64,000 nucleotides of DNA from Bacillus cereus group sp. RP43 (GCF_040459645.1 NZ_JARVHQ010000003.1:62001-126000), one strand, 5' to 3'; positions 18,160 to 26,763 are shown, numbered from the stretch's first letter. Notes: generated by a model from the sequence alone, not told the origin. Translations and numbers: made by a program.

Positions 18160-18366
18160 GTGTGTAAATAGGTAATAGGTTTAGCGGACGAAAACTTACT
18201 TATAAAGGCGTGATGATAATCACCACAATGAAATATTATCATACTACGAAGTATATGGGTGGTTATTTTTTACCTATATACAGGTAAAAAATGAAATAAA
18301 TATAATAGAAGAGACATGTTATTAGAATTAGAGTCTGTTATTTGTTTTAATTTATTTAATTTGTGT

Positions 18367-18437
18367 GCTCCGTTTACGGAGCCTTTTTTTGTAGAATAAA
18401 ATTAAAAGCACCTATTACTAAACTATCGTAATAGGTG
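18367..18437. terminator. Two short hairpins upstream of the tRNA fragment
   Basis: GCTCCGTTTACGGAGCC plus seven T (18367-18390) is a compact terminator. It is followed by AGCACCTATTAC/GTAATAGGTGCT (18409-18437). No gene ends immediately before the first, so they probably belong to decayed transcription units or lie at a recombination junction near the tRNA fragment. Confidence 0.5.
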
Positions 18438-18450
18438 CTTTATTATTATA

Positions 18451-18511
18451 TGGACCTTGTAGGACTCGAACCTACGATCCTACGATCGAACGGTTATGAG
18501 CCGTTTAGTCC
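18451..18511 (-). pseudogene. 3' fragment of a tRNA-Met gene
   Basis: On the minus strand the anticodon arm (ACGGCTCATAACCGTT), the T arm and the acceptor end AAGGTCC of a tRNA-Met are present. An 8-bp duplication (TCCTACGA) sits in the variable region, and the D arm and 5' acceptor are absent. It is in the same orientation as the near-complete tRNA at 15245, 3.1 kb away. The acceptor end is the canonical one that the longer copy has lost. Confidence 0.8.
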
Positions 18512-18518
18512 GATTAAA

Positions 18519-18815
18519 TCATTGTAATGTTTCTTTGATGGGATGGTTCTCAAATGTTCTGAAAGCTAATCCTCCAGATACGAATTGTAGTATGGTTGGA
18601 ATAAAGAATATTAAAGCTGATAGAAGTAAAGTTAATACTCCAATTATGGTTGATAATACGCTATATACTTTATATATTTTCTCCTTATGCATAAATTTTT
18701 GTGCCTTAAAAGCTTCAAAGAGAACATTGCATAATTCAATAAAAGCTAACACTGTTTTTTCTGTATCTAACGAAAAAACAGCGTTAGTTCTTATTATGAA
18801 ATTATAAATAGACAT
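18519..18815 (-). CDS. Small membrane protein, unknown function
   Basis: 98 residues. A polar, helical N-terminal half (NAVFSLDTEKTVLAFIELCN) is followed by two hydrophobic segments (about 49-66 and 68-82) and a short tail. The reverse strand also has an open frame of similar length, but the membrane-segment pattern favours the minus strand. Its 3' end comes 8 bp from the tRNA-Met fragment, so its C-terminus may have been altered by the recombination that left that fragment. I see no family motif. Confidence 0.45.
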   Translation of the reverse strand: MSIYNFIIRTNAVFSLDTEKTVLAFIELCNVLFEAFKAQKFMHKEKIYKVYSVLSTIIGVLTLLLSALIFFIPTILQFVSGGLAFRTFENHPIKETLQ

Positions 18816-18829
18816 TTAAGTATGAATTC

Positions 18830-19262
18830 GGCGGAAGGTGGAGCATCAAGGGATAAAGCGTGTTATTTCAGATTTGCTTAAAAGGAAAATTGCCCGCGAA
18901 TTATTAAATTAGTATCCATATAAATCGGATGTTAAAAATATATAAGAATTGTAAACCCGTATCTACCAACATGTTAGAATAGTTTACAGTCCTTAATAGG
19001 TACATGCCAGGGAAATAAACGTTACTCGGTGACGGGGAGGCTAGAGGGGGGAAGAGTTCCTCGGAAAGAAAGTGTATTTTTCGATAGTAAATGAAAATTA
19101 AAAGCGTAGTTGAAATAGATTTATGTGAATAGTTCTTCTTTTTATTATCAAAAGTGTGTTGATATGTTCATTTTTGTTGTTGGAAGCGGAACTTTTTGAA
19201 CTGTTATAGAAGTTGGGAGTATGAGATTCTATAAAAGAAGTATTGTTCTCATGACAATTAAA
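18830..19262. other. Gene-free stretch with duplicated block
   Basis: No supported gene. From about 19055 on, a block (GTTCCTCGGAAAGAAAG to about 19260) is closely repeated at 19990-20200. That places it inside a roughly 930-bp duplicated segment which also contains dispersed hairpin repeats 3 and 5. Confidence 0.5.
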
Positions 19263-19369
19263 TAATATACGCTGACTAGGGAAGGTTTCCCTTCCTTTGA
19301 GCGTACAGCAAGGTAAATAAATAGATAAAAATGTCGTATTCTGCTGTACGTTGAAAGGTGCGGAAAAAC
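19263..19369. repeat. Dispersed hairpin repeat, copy 3
   Basis: CCTTTGAGCGTACAGC and GCTGTACGTTGAAAGG arms with the short loop type (AAGGTAAATAAATAGATAAA, then TGTCGTATT), shared with copy 6. Preceded by ACGCTGACTAGGGAAGG, as in copy 5. Confidence 0.8.
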
Positions 19370-19554
19370 AACAGGGAAATATCAGTGTCATTTTTTATAT
19401 ATTGCACCATTAAAAGGCTCTGTTTGTTCTTAAGGGTCAAAACAATAGAACTTTTTGTGTACGAACTATCTCATATACCAAGACGTATAGTGAGTTCCTC
19501 TAATTGTTCTAATGACTGTTATTTTTTATTTGGCAAAACGAGGTGAAGTCTACG

Positions 19555-19743
19555 ATGCGAAATAAAAAAGAATTGTTAAAGCAATGGAAAGCGGATCTGC
19601 AAGCTGCGAAAGAAGAAAAACAGAAAAAGAAAAGAGAGAAGAAGAGTAAGAAGTTTCATATTCCTGGTAATACAACTGATTTCATGAACAGAAAACATAT
19701 ATACCATAAAAGGTATGGTGTTTGGAAACAAAGGGATAAATAA
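19555..19743 (+). CDS. Small lysine-rich protein
   Basis: 62 residues from the ATG at 19555 (GAGGTGA site 10 bases upstream). About a third of the residues are lysine or arginine: LLKQWKADLQAAKEEKQKKK is a predicted basic helix, then FHIPGNTTDFMNRKHIYHKR. Such short basic proteins are common in phage and plasmid DNA and may bind nucleic acid; function unknown. It sits between dispersed hairpin repeats 3 and 4. Confidence 0.5.
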   Translation: MRNKKELLKQWKADLQAAKEEKQKKKREKKSKKFHIPGNTTDFMNRKHIYHKRYGVWKQRDK

Positions 19744-19753
19744 CGTGTGATAT

Positions 19754-19863
19754 AGGAATGATTTTCCTTTCCTTTGAGCGTACAGTGGAACAAATCTGAC
19801 ATCAAAAAAGCAATCTTAGTGCTCACATCTATAATCTGCTGTACGTTGAAAGGTGCGGAAAAC
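19754..19863. repeat. Dispersed hairpin repeat, copy 4
   Basis: TTTGAGCGTACAG and CTGTACGTTGAAAGG arms with the long loop type (ACATCAAAAAAGCAATCTTA). Nearly identical to copy 5 over more than 90 bp. Followed at 19905-19951 by a terminator hairpin. Confidence 0.8.
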
Positions 19864-19904
19864 ATCAGAGAAATATTGGTGTCATTTCTTGTATATATCG
19901 CACT

Positions 19905-19951
19905 ATAAAAAAGCTCTATTGTTCTTAAGGGTCAGAACAATAGAGCTTTTT
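19905..19951 (+). terminator. Terminator hairpin following repeat copy 4
   Basis: AAGCTCTATTGTTCT and AGAACAATAGAGCTT arms with A and T flanks and a loop TAAGGGTC. A decayed version of the same hairpin follows copy 3 at about 19412-19460, so hairpin repeat plus terminator form a repeated composite. Confidence 0.75.
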
Positions 19952-20199
19952 GTGTACGAACTATTCCATATACTAAGACGTATAGTGAGTTCCTCGGAAA
20001 GAAAGCGTGTTTTTTCGTTATTAAATGAAAATTAAAAGCGTAGTTGAAATAGATTTGTGTGAATAGTTCTTCTTTTTAGTATCAAAAGCGTGTTGATATG
20101 TTCATTTTTGTTGTTGGAAGCGGAACTTTTTGAACTGTTATAGAAGTTGAGAGTATGAGAATATATAAAAGAAGTATTGTTTTCATTACAATTAAATAT

Positions 20200-20323
20200 T
20201 ATACGCTGACTAGGGAAGGTTTCCCTTCCTTTGAGCGTACAGTGGAACAAATCTGACATCAAAAAAGCAATCTTAGTGCTCACATCTATAATCTGCTGTA
20301 CGTTGAAAGGTGTAGAAAACACC
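20200..20323. repeat. Dispersed hairpin repeat, copy 5
   Basis: Left flank as in copy 3 (ACGCTGACTAGGGAAGG) but loop as in copy 4 (ACATCAAAAAAGCAATCTTA). It thus appears to be a recombinant between the two types. Arms CCTTTGAGCGTACAG and CTGTACGTTGAAAGG are intact. Confidence 0.8.
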
Positions 20324-20527
20324 CAGTCTAAGGGAAGTGTTATTTACCAACTAACCTGATTTTCTTCTAGCCATCTAATATTAACATGCATTCATTGTAG
20401 GACCACATCCTTAGATGGTTGGGAGAAAACTAAGGGTTGTTAGAGTTAGGGACGCATCCGTGAAATGTTATTATCGATATAATAGGTTTTATTCATATAG
20501 CGATAGCGATTCTTCAATCCAATACAT

Positions 20528-20620
20528 AAGAAGGTTGTTCCCTTCCTTTGAGCGTACAGCAAGGTAAATTAATAGATAAAATGTCGTATTCAACTGTACG
20601 TTGAAAGGTGCGGAAACACC
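20528..20620. repeat. Dispersed hairpin repeat, copy 6
   Basis: Arms CCTTTGAGCGTACAGC and CTGTACGTTGAAAGG with the short loop type of copy 3. It is followed about 130 bp on by CATATACCAAGACGTATAGTG, the block that also follows copies 3 and 4, and then by the holin-like relic. Confidence 0.8.
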
Positions 20621-20837
20621 AAATGATTATTGAATTTCTGAGTGCTTATTTCTGTTATCTATTCTTAATTTGATAAGGAGTCATGTTTTCTTAATTGGAG
20701 AACAGGTTTTTTTGTCGTGCGCGAGCATTATTTCATATACCAAGACGTATAGTGAGTTCCTCTGATCGTTACGGCGGTTATTGCTTATGGAAGAGCAACG
20801 GAATGGTTGCTCTATTTATTATGTGAAAAGGAGAGTG

Positions 20838-21199
20838 GTGGGATGGGGGAAAATACTGTCTATTATATTCCTTATCATTCTGGTAGTAAGTTGTACAAAT
20901 TGGATTATTGACATTATCAAAGTGATTCGTGAAAAACGTGATGTTGGAATAATAGTCATTGAAGGCATCGCACAAACAGTGGTGCTTTTTTATTGCCTTT
21001 ATTAGCTCACTTGTTCGATATTGCTTTCCATCTTCCAAATGTATTTTTCTTTATGGCTACAGGAGGATTAAGTTATCACATTTTTAACAGTATTACAGCC
21101 AATTGCGCTCGTATTGGGTGGGACAAACGGATTCCGTCCTGGTTATTACAAAGTGTAGCAAATGAAATTGAGGGGAAAATGAAAATAAGAGAGGTATAG
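20838..21199 (+). pseudogene. Frameshifted phage holin-like gene
   Basis: It starts at GTG 20838 with AAAAGGAG just upstream and reads GWGKILSIIFLIILVVSCTN, then IIKVIREKRDVGIIVIEGIA, before stopping at 21005. If one T is removed from the T6 run at about 20986, the frame continues through LLAHLFDIAFHLPNVFFF, GGLSYHIFNSITANCARIGW and IPSWLLQSVANEIEGK to 21199. The joined product of about 120 residues has the layout of the TcdE/phage-type holin family: two or three membrane segments, then a conserved amphipathic tail. A single-base frameshift, or a sequencing error, breaks it. It directly precedes an SGNH hydrolase gene. Confidence 0.65.
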
Positions 21200-21203
21200 G
21201 AGA

Positions 21204-22508
21204 ATGAGTAAAAATGATATGAATAAAAGAATAGGAAGAATATTAGGATATGAATCTCAAAGTGAAATGCGTCAGAAACAAACGTTACTACTTAGTCTGT
21301 TTTTTCAAAAATTGCAGAGGAAACAGTCTGTTAAGATGAATTGTAAAGGAGATTCCATTACGTATGGGTTAGATTTAACGAGTCCAGATAAACGTCCACC
21401 GGATCCAGATCAACCAGATCCAAATAGCACACGTGCATCTACAACGTATCCGGAATTTTTACAGACAATTATGGATAGAGTATATCCTGGCCTTGTGACG
21501 ATTCATAAAATCAGTAAACCAGGTATGACCGCTGAGGGAGCGGTAAAAGCTTGGACAACAAATAATCAAGCGGATATATCGTTATTGATGTTAGGAATGA
21601 ATGATGCAGCCTATGGAGGGTTAAAAGCATTTTTAGGGGCTTATCGACAAGTAATTGAGAGAGAGTTAAGTTGGAATACAGCCTGTATCATGTTGTTACC
21701 TACAAAAATCAAGGAAATTCAAGATATGACAACAGATGTTTTTCGCGGTTCCTTGATTCAGCTGGCAAATGAATATGGTATACCATGTTTAGATTTAGGG
21801 AAAGAACTTTTAAATATTCCAAGTAGTTTGTATTCTAATACAGCTCATTTCAATGGGAAGGGATATAAGTTTTTAGCTGCAAAAATCGGGGGTTTTTTAA
21901 TAAATGGGACCTGTTTATATCCAACGAAAGTATCTAATAGTTCGTTATTAATTAGAGAACGGATGGATGGTGTGCTGTTTCTGTATGTAGATGATCATTC
22001 TATTATTCATCAAAATATGCATCCAACTAGTGATGACATGCTAATTGATAAAGGAATGGCAGTATCTTTAAAACCTGGTGGGAAAATGTTGTATAGTATG
22101 TATACAGAACAAGATAATTTAGTTTGTTTTCCAGCTGCATATTTAGGAGGAAATAACATAGCTAGGCTGACTTTAACACTAAATTTTGGTGTGGAGACGC
22201 AACGAATATCGAACTCGAATTCGTTAGGGTTTCAAAAAGCAGGTGCAACGTTCGATTCCAGTGTAACCTATACTACACCGAAGGATGGGAACTTTTATCC
22301 GAATTCTTCGCAAACTAGTGGAGATACATTTACTACGAATATAAGTGGGATTCGCTCTTTAGAGGAAAAAATGTTACTCATTCCCAAAAGCGGTTACCAT
22401 ACCATCTTGGTTGAGAATACATCGCAAGTAGATTGTATTTTTTATGGATTGGATTTTAAACCATATGGAGAGATTATGAATCAAGTGTACGCTCATCAGA
22501 TACGATGA
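21204..22508 (+). CDS. SGNH/GDSL-type hydrolase with C-terminal beta domain
   Basis: 434 residues. Block I is GDSITYG (Ser51 nucleophile), block III is LGMND (Asn133), and block V is NTAHFNGKGY with His215. The usual DxxH aspartate is Asn212 here, so the catalytic acid is changed. Residues from about 235 on form a beta-rich domain of unknown role (binding or assembly). No signal peptide. Starting 5 bp after the holin-like relic, it reads as part of a phage-derived late or tail gene group. Such proteins in Bacillus phages may de-esterify host surface carbohydrate. Well-preserved frame, so possibly still functional. Confidence 0.8.
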   Translation: MSKNDMNKRIGRILGYESQSEMRQKQTLLLSLFFQKLQRKQSVKMNCKGDSITYGLDLTSPDKRPPDPDQPDPNSTRASTTYPEFLQTIMDRVYPGLVTIHKISKPGMTAEGAVKAWTTNNQADISLLMLGMNDAAYGGLKAFLGAYRQVIERELSWNTACIMLLPTKIKEIQDMTTDVFRGSLIQLANEYGIPCLDLGKELLNIPSSLYSNTAHFNGKGYKFLAAKIGGFLINGTCLYPTKVSNSSLLIRERMDGVLFLYVDDHSIIHQNMHPTSDDMLIDKGMAVSLKPGGKMLYSMYTEQDNLVCFPAAYLGGNNIARLTLTLNFGVETQRISNSNSLGFQKAGATFDSSVTYTTPKDGNFYPNSSQTSGDTFTTNISGIRSLEEKMLLIPKSGYHTILVENTSQVDCIFYGLDFKPYGEIMNQVYAHQIR

Positions 22509-22547
22509 AATGAAAGTCATCTATAAAAGAAACATAATTGAAGTGGA

Positions 22548-22965
22548 ATTTGACACTCCCACCCTTAAAGGGGCAAGCTGACTAACGTCAGTGGGATTCT
22601 TGCTACCAAAGGCGAAGTCCATTTCTGGTATCGCTGACGTGCAAGATTGCGGTGTGCCATCACCACTCTCACGACAGACCGTTATAGGCTCGTGAGCAAC
22701 CATACCGTACAGATCGTTGCGTGTTCCTATGTTTTAGCGTCTTGTTCTTGACGACACATATCATTTTACCGATAGCGTGAATTCGGCTATCGAACTCCAT
22801 ATGATATCTTGTTTTCAAGGAACAAATAGGCGTTTTAAAGACTTGTACTTGTCCTTAATTCAAGTATAACCACTGTTTTTCTATGAAAAAACGATCCTTT
22901 CATCCCATGCCTAAAGGTGGACTAAAGCCCGATATGGGTGTTTCCGTATCGTAAAATCTGTAATA
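22548..22965 (-). mobile_element. tnpB-less IS200/IS605-type element (copy 2 of type B)
   Basis: Second copy of the element at 14680-15115, same orientation and with the same omegaRNA-like tail. Identical segments include TCACCACTCTCACGACAGA and GACTAACGTCAGTGGGATTC. The left-end hairpin region (CCTAAAGGTGGACTAAAGCC) lies at about 22910-22930. No protein is encoded. The differing bases on the right-end side show the two insertions have different flanks. Confidence 0.6.
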
Positions 22966-23542
22966 ATTAGATGCTTCCTTTGAAGAGACAATGTATATCT
23001 AATTTTTGAAAAATCCTTCCTATATTATCATGCGTAAAAACGTTATATAAAATATAAAAATGACATACCAACCAAATATTTTCAGCTTTAACGAGCAAAT
23101 TACTTAGATAGTATCTATATGAATCCTTTTATACATACTAATCAATAGTTAACTTATCAGGATATATTTTGCGCAGGAACCGAATGGTTTGGTTTTGCAC
23201 TCTATTTTCTTCCAGCAACCTCATATAGCTAGTTTATCAAAAGTTTTTGGCTATCGTGTTTCACACGCTCGAGGGAGGATAAATGGTAATAGTTTTTTTA
23301 AAAAGTATACAAATTGCACTTGTAATGTATTTGTAATTAAGTAAATCTCAAATGAGAGAATATTTTGATAAGTCATATTTAAAGTGTTTCATTGTAGGAG
23401 TAGCAGTGTACATACTTATAATATTTTCGTATATATACCGTTAAGACAAAGAAAAATGGTTTTAAAATGTAAGTTTTGTATGATAAAATTATAATATTGT
23501 ATACACTGAGTTGAAAATAACCTACTAAGGGAAGGAATATAT
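22966..23542. other. Non-coding stretch with IS605-element scrap and gntR upstream region
   Basis: Positions 23161-23285 are a degraded, internally deleted copy of the type A element (AGGAACCGAATGGTTTGGTT, CTTCCAGCAACCTCATATA). At 23496-23507 lies ATTGTATACACT, which fits the T.GTA.TAC.A pattern of FadR-subfamily GntR operators, about 36 bp before the GntR-type gene. It could be its autoregulatory site. Confidence 0.4.
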
Positions 23543-24160
23543 ATGAAAACTACATTAGAACATCTAGCTTATATAAAGATAAAAAATCAAATCCTTTCTG
23601 GTGAATATCGAGAAGGACTTCGTCTAACGGAGTCTAGACTATCTAAAGATTTAAATATGAGCAGAACCCCAATTCGTAATGCACTTTCTCGTTTAACATC
23701 AGAAGGAATTTTAAATCATCAAAGTCATTGTGGAATAACTGTAGCACATACAGGAACCCCAATAAAAAAAATCATTGAAGTTTTAGAAATTTGCTTAGTG
23801 TTCGTGAAACATACAATTGAAAAGGTTCGAAAAAAAAACGGAAGTTTTGATTCAATTCTACTAAATAAACATTTGAAAACCCTTTATGACACATTAGAAC
23901 ATCAAGATGAAATGAAGTATCACGTTACATTATGGGAAATTTACGAGATGTTAGTAATGCCAAGCGAAAATAATAGTATGATACAAATAATAAAAGAAAC
24001 TAAAGAGAAACTTTTGCTAAATTCTTTAAATCAAACATATTTAAATGAATTAAACAGTTTGTTAGAACGTTTTATTTGTCATCTTCAAGGCGTAGAATAC
24101 GAACAAGCAACATATACATTTGAAAGAATTGTAAAGGAACATATAATAAATCTCTTATGA
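23543..24160 (+). CDS. GntR-family (FadR-type) transcriptional regulator
   Basis: 205 residues. The N-terminal winged helix (about 8-72) has the family signature ILSGEYREGLRLTESRLSKD, then LNMSRTPIRNALSRLTSEGI. The C-terminal helical domain (about 80-205) is of the FCD type in layout but short, and I do not see its metal-binding histidines clearly. It is monocistronic with an AGGGAAGGAA site. A candidate operator (ATTGTATACACT) lies just upstream, and related TTGTATACAA-type dyads occur in the conserved elements at 25388-25446 and 62753-62808. Ligand and regulon unknown. Confidence 0.85.
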   Translation: MKTTLEHLAYIKIKNQILSGEYREGLRLTESRLSKDLNMSRTPIRNALSRLTSEGILNHQSHCGITVAHTGTPIKKIIEVLEICLVFVKHTIEKVRKKNGSFDSILLNKHLKTLYDTLEHQDEMKYHVTLWEIYEMLVMPSENNSMIQIIKETKEKLLLNSLNQTYLNELNSLLERFICHLQGVEYEQATYTFERIVKEHIINLL

Positions 24161-24219
24161 AAAATAAATATATTCTATAAGTTGTTTTATTTGTTGTAAA
24201 CTGATTTTTATCATTTTCC

Positions 24220-24283
24220 GACATTCATCTCCCACCTAAAATGTGAAGGTGTGAAACACCATTTTAGGTGGGAGATGAATGTC
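24220..24283. repeat. Long palindrome, left end of an IS605/IS1341-type element
   Basis: Perfect 24-bp arms at 24220-24243 and 24260-24283 enclose a smaller hairpin (GGTGTGAAACACC). The outer arm contains GACATTCATCTCCCACC. The structure and the following GGTAGGCGTAAGCC match the left ends at 63469-63526. It would fold as the single-stranded hairpin recognised by Y1 transposases. Confidence 0.75.
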
Positions 24284-24332
24284 GGTAGGCGTAAGCCTAC
24301 TTTTTTGTTTACTATTAAGAAGAATGCTAGAA

Positions 24333-24667
24333 AGTGAAGTGCAATCTATATTAATAAATAAAGCATATACATTTCGTATTTACCCGAATAAAAGACAAGA
24401 AATCTTAATTGTGAAAACGATTGGTTGTAGTCGATTTGTGTTCAATCGCTTCCTTACTATGTGGAACAATACTTACAAAGAAATAGGGAAAGGAATAACC
24501 TATCACTCTTGTTCTACCAAACTCCCTTAATTAATAAACAGAAGGATACGATATGGTTAAAAGAAGTAGATTTTATTTCCCTTCAATCCACATCGAAGCA
24601 TCTAGCAGATGCTTTTTTACGTTTCTTCAAGAAAATGAACAATCTTCCACGATTTAAGTCCAATTAG
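24333..24667 (+). pseudogene. 5' fragment of a tnpB (RNA-guided nuclease) gene
   Basis: The reading starts LINKAYTFRIYPNKRQE and matches the N-terminus of the tnpB at 44095 ([22 protein letters not shown]). A frameshift near 24525 and another change follow, then WLKEVDFISLQSTSKHLADA and PRFKSN. The frame ends at 24667, exactly where an oppositely oriented type A element begins. The catalytic RuvC part is gone. Confidence 0.8.
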
Positions 24668-25018
24668 AGTGAACTACTCGCCACTTAGCAAAGCTTGAAG
24701 TGGGAGCTTTTCAAGTTCCACGACGAAAGTTATCTTTCGTCTCCCTGAGCGTTACTTCGGGGTGTTCCACCCCTAGATGTCCAACGCTTGGATGCTCTCT
24801 TGGTACGGTTGATATTTTACGCAGGAACCGAATGGCTTGGTTTTCGCACTCTATTTTCTTCCAGCAACCTCATATATCAAGTTATCAAAGAACTTCATAT
24901 AGCTAGTTTATCAAAAGTTTTTGGGTATGCCGAACCGAAATGCATCTCTCACCTACCGTTGGGCTACGCCCTTCACACGCTTGAGGAAGGAGAATTCTTT
25001 CGGTAAATTCGTTAAAAT
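24668..25018 (-). mobile_element. tnpB-less IS200/IS605-type element (copy 2 of type A)
   Basis: About 350 bp, more than 90 percent alike by eye to 3247-3605, with the same ends. Boundaries are sharp: the right end (TAGTGAACTACTCGCCAC on the plus strand) starts directly after the tnpB fragment. The omegaRNA-like segment is retained (on the plus strand TTTCGTCTCCCTGAGCGTTA). No coding capacity. Confidence 0.6.
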
Positions 25019-25387
25019 CGCCATGCCTGTATTGATGCTGAAAAGCTTTGCAACAGGATTTTCTAAAGTCTTTTTAAGAAATGAGAAAAGAACAGCAACA
25101 AAAAACTATCCGAATTTAAGGTTTTAATAACTTCTAAAGAAAATCATAAAATAATTTGTTTAGAAAGAGAAAGAGTCTTTAATAAAGAAAAATTCCACAG
25201 GCGTAAGTTTTCTTCGTATGTTTGATATCTTTTAACACTTTCGAATACATGTGTTCAGTTAATGCGTAATGTATACAATTTCATCTGAAATATATAAGTT
25301 GTTTTCTATTGTAATCAATAATTTCCCTTCAATGATTTAGGTGTTATAAAGAGTATTCGCGTTACTGGTATGTGAGTCTAATAGTTA
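25019..25387. other. Stretch without a supported gene
   Basis: AT-rich DNA after the type A element. Short open stretches occur on the plus strand (for example around 25030-25127) but show no start signal or recognisable protein. A dyad AATGTATACAATT lies at 25267-25279 and resembles the GntR-type candidate operator noted upstream of the regulator at 23543. Confidence 0.35.
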
Positions 25388-25446
25388 TTTTGTCACAAAT
25401 TAGACACAAATATTAATACAAATTGTATGCAATTTGTATTAATATT
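25388..25446. promoter_or_regulatory. Conserved dyad element (also at 62753-62808)
   Basis: Contains TTTGTCACAAATTAGACACA followed by a perfect 17-bp inverted repeat, AATATTAATACAAATTG (25409-25425) with its complement at 25430-25446. The minus strand at 62753-62808 carries the same arrangement with about 85 percent identity by eye. The centre TTGTATGCAA (TTGTATACAA in the other copy) fits FadR-type GntR operators. No T tract follows, so it is not an ordinary terminator. It lies about 480 bp upstream of the HD-GYP gene. Confidence 0.6.
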
Positions 25447-25924
25447 GCTTTAAAGGGCAAGTGATTGTGTTCTCTCTCTCTACCTTTTATGCCCGAATTT
25501 TAACAGAGCGTATTTGTCGATTTAAATTCTCTTTCCCACAGAGTATAGAATAACCTCATGACAAAAGTGTATAGATAGCATATTTTCTTTTAAATTAATA
25601 AAAAGGAGAGAGAGTACCCAGCACTTGTCTATACCTGTTTTATCTATTATCCTCTTTCCTGCTGATGTAAATAAGAAACAAGTTTCCTGTGAGAATTACG
25701 TTATTTATAAGATTTATTGAAATGAGGATAAATAACAGCGATACAACCTCCGTCGACTAAGAGGAGCACGACATAAGTTTTATACGTATTTAAAAGAGTG
25801 AGTTGAGAACGATAATAATGTAAATCGAAAATTCATCTTCTGTATTCATAGATATATAAGAAATGTAAGCAAGAGTTTTTTCATTTTAAAGATTTGCTGA
25901 AAATTTAAAGTAAGGATGACAATA

Positions 25925-26506
25925 ATGAAAGAAAAAAATCAATTGATTTTTAAAATTTTAGAACTAATGGACACATATACAAAGGGGCACAGTCAGAGAG
26001 TTGCTAAATATGCTACAATTCTTGCGAAAGCAACTAATAAGTTTAGTAAAGAGGAATTAAAAAAATTTCATTCTTCGTGTTTACTGCATGACATAGGTAA
26101 AATGGCCATACCTGATAAGATTTTAAACAAGTCTAATAGACTCACAAAAGATGAATTTAATATAATGAAACTGCATCCTCTTTTAGGTCTGCAAGTAGCA
26201 CGGAGTATATCTTTAACGCAGTGGCATGAAGAAACAATTCGTTCTCATCATGAAAAGTGGGATGGAACAGGCTATCCAGATGGTTTAAAGGGAGAAGAAA
26301 TTCCACTTACAGCCAGAATTATAACTATCGCAGACTCTTTTGATGCCATGACTTCTTACAGAGAATATCAACCAACATTATCTCCACGAGAAGCCTATAG
26401 GCGTATAAATGAAGGAGCCAATACACAATTCGATCCAGAGTTAATAATGATTTTTAATAGGGTTTATCCACAGTGGCTTGATATAATTCAGGCAGATTTC
26501 ACTTAA
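25925..26506 (+). CDS. HD-GYP domain phosphodiesterase
   Basis: 193 residues from the ATG at 25925 (AAGGA eight bases upstream; an ATG at 25916 overlaps that site). Metal-binding His55-Asp56 lie in LLHDIGKMAIP, HPLLG follows, then SHHEKWDGTGYPDG carries the GYP motif at 116-118, and ADSFDAM is the late HD signature. This is a stand-alone catalytic domain with no sensory or membrane part. Such proteins usually hydrolyse cyclic di-GMP (some cGAMP), which in the B. cereus group affects motility versus matrix production. It has no operon partner. Intact by eye. Confidence 0.88.
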   Translation: MKEKNQLIFKILELMDTYTKGHSQRVAKYATILAKATNKFSKEELKKFHSSCLLHDIGKMAIPDKILNKSNRLTKDEFNIMKLHPLLGLQVARSISLTQWHEETIRSHHEKWDGTGYPDGLKGEEIPLTARIITIADSFDAMTSYREYQPTLSPREAYRRINEGANTQFDPELIMIFNRVYPQWLDIIQADFT

Positions 26507-26763
26507 ACTATTCATTGTTTATTAAGCGTATGCTTTGCGTGAAGTGAAAATATATACTTTGGTAGTCAATCAATTTCTCAAAAATATTAGAGTAGATCTA
26601 ATTCCTAACGGACATTCTGTTTTCATCGCGCCACCAAATTTATGAAACCCCTTTTCGCTACAAAAATTTTTTAGAGATTAATTTTTAGTCATGAACAATT
26701 GTTGTTTGAAATTGCTTATAATAATACTTCTATAAAATTCAATAAGATAAGGGATCTCCAAAA

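Noticed and set aside
19098..20322. Three similar minus-strand frames (19098-19391, 19656-19865, 20032-20322)
   Set aside because: They run across the dispersed hairpin repeats and terminators. The similarity comes from the repeated non-coding DNA.
25409..25446. Rho-independent terminator
   Set aside because: The stem is AT-only for the most part and is not followed by a T tract. Its twin at 62753 argues for a regulatory or mobile element.
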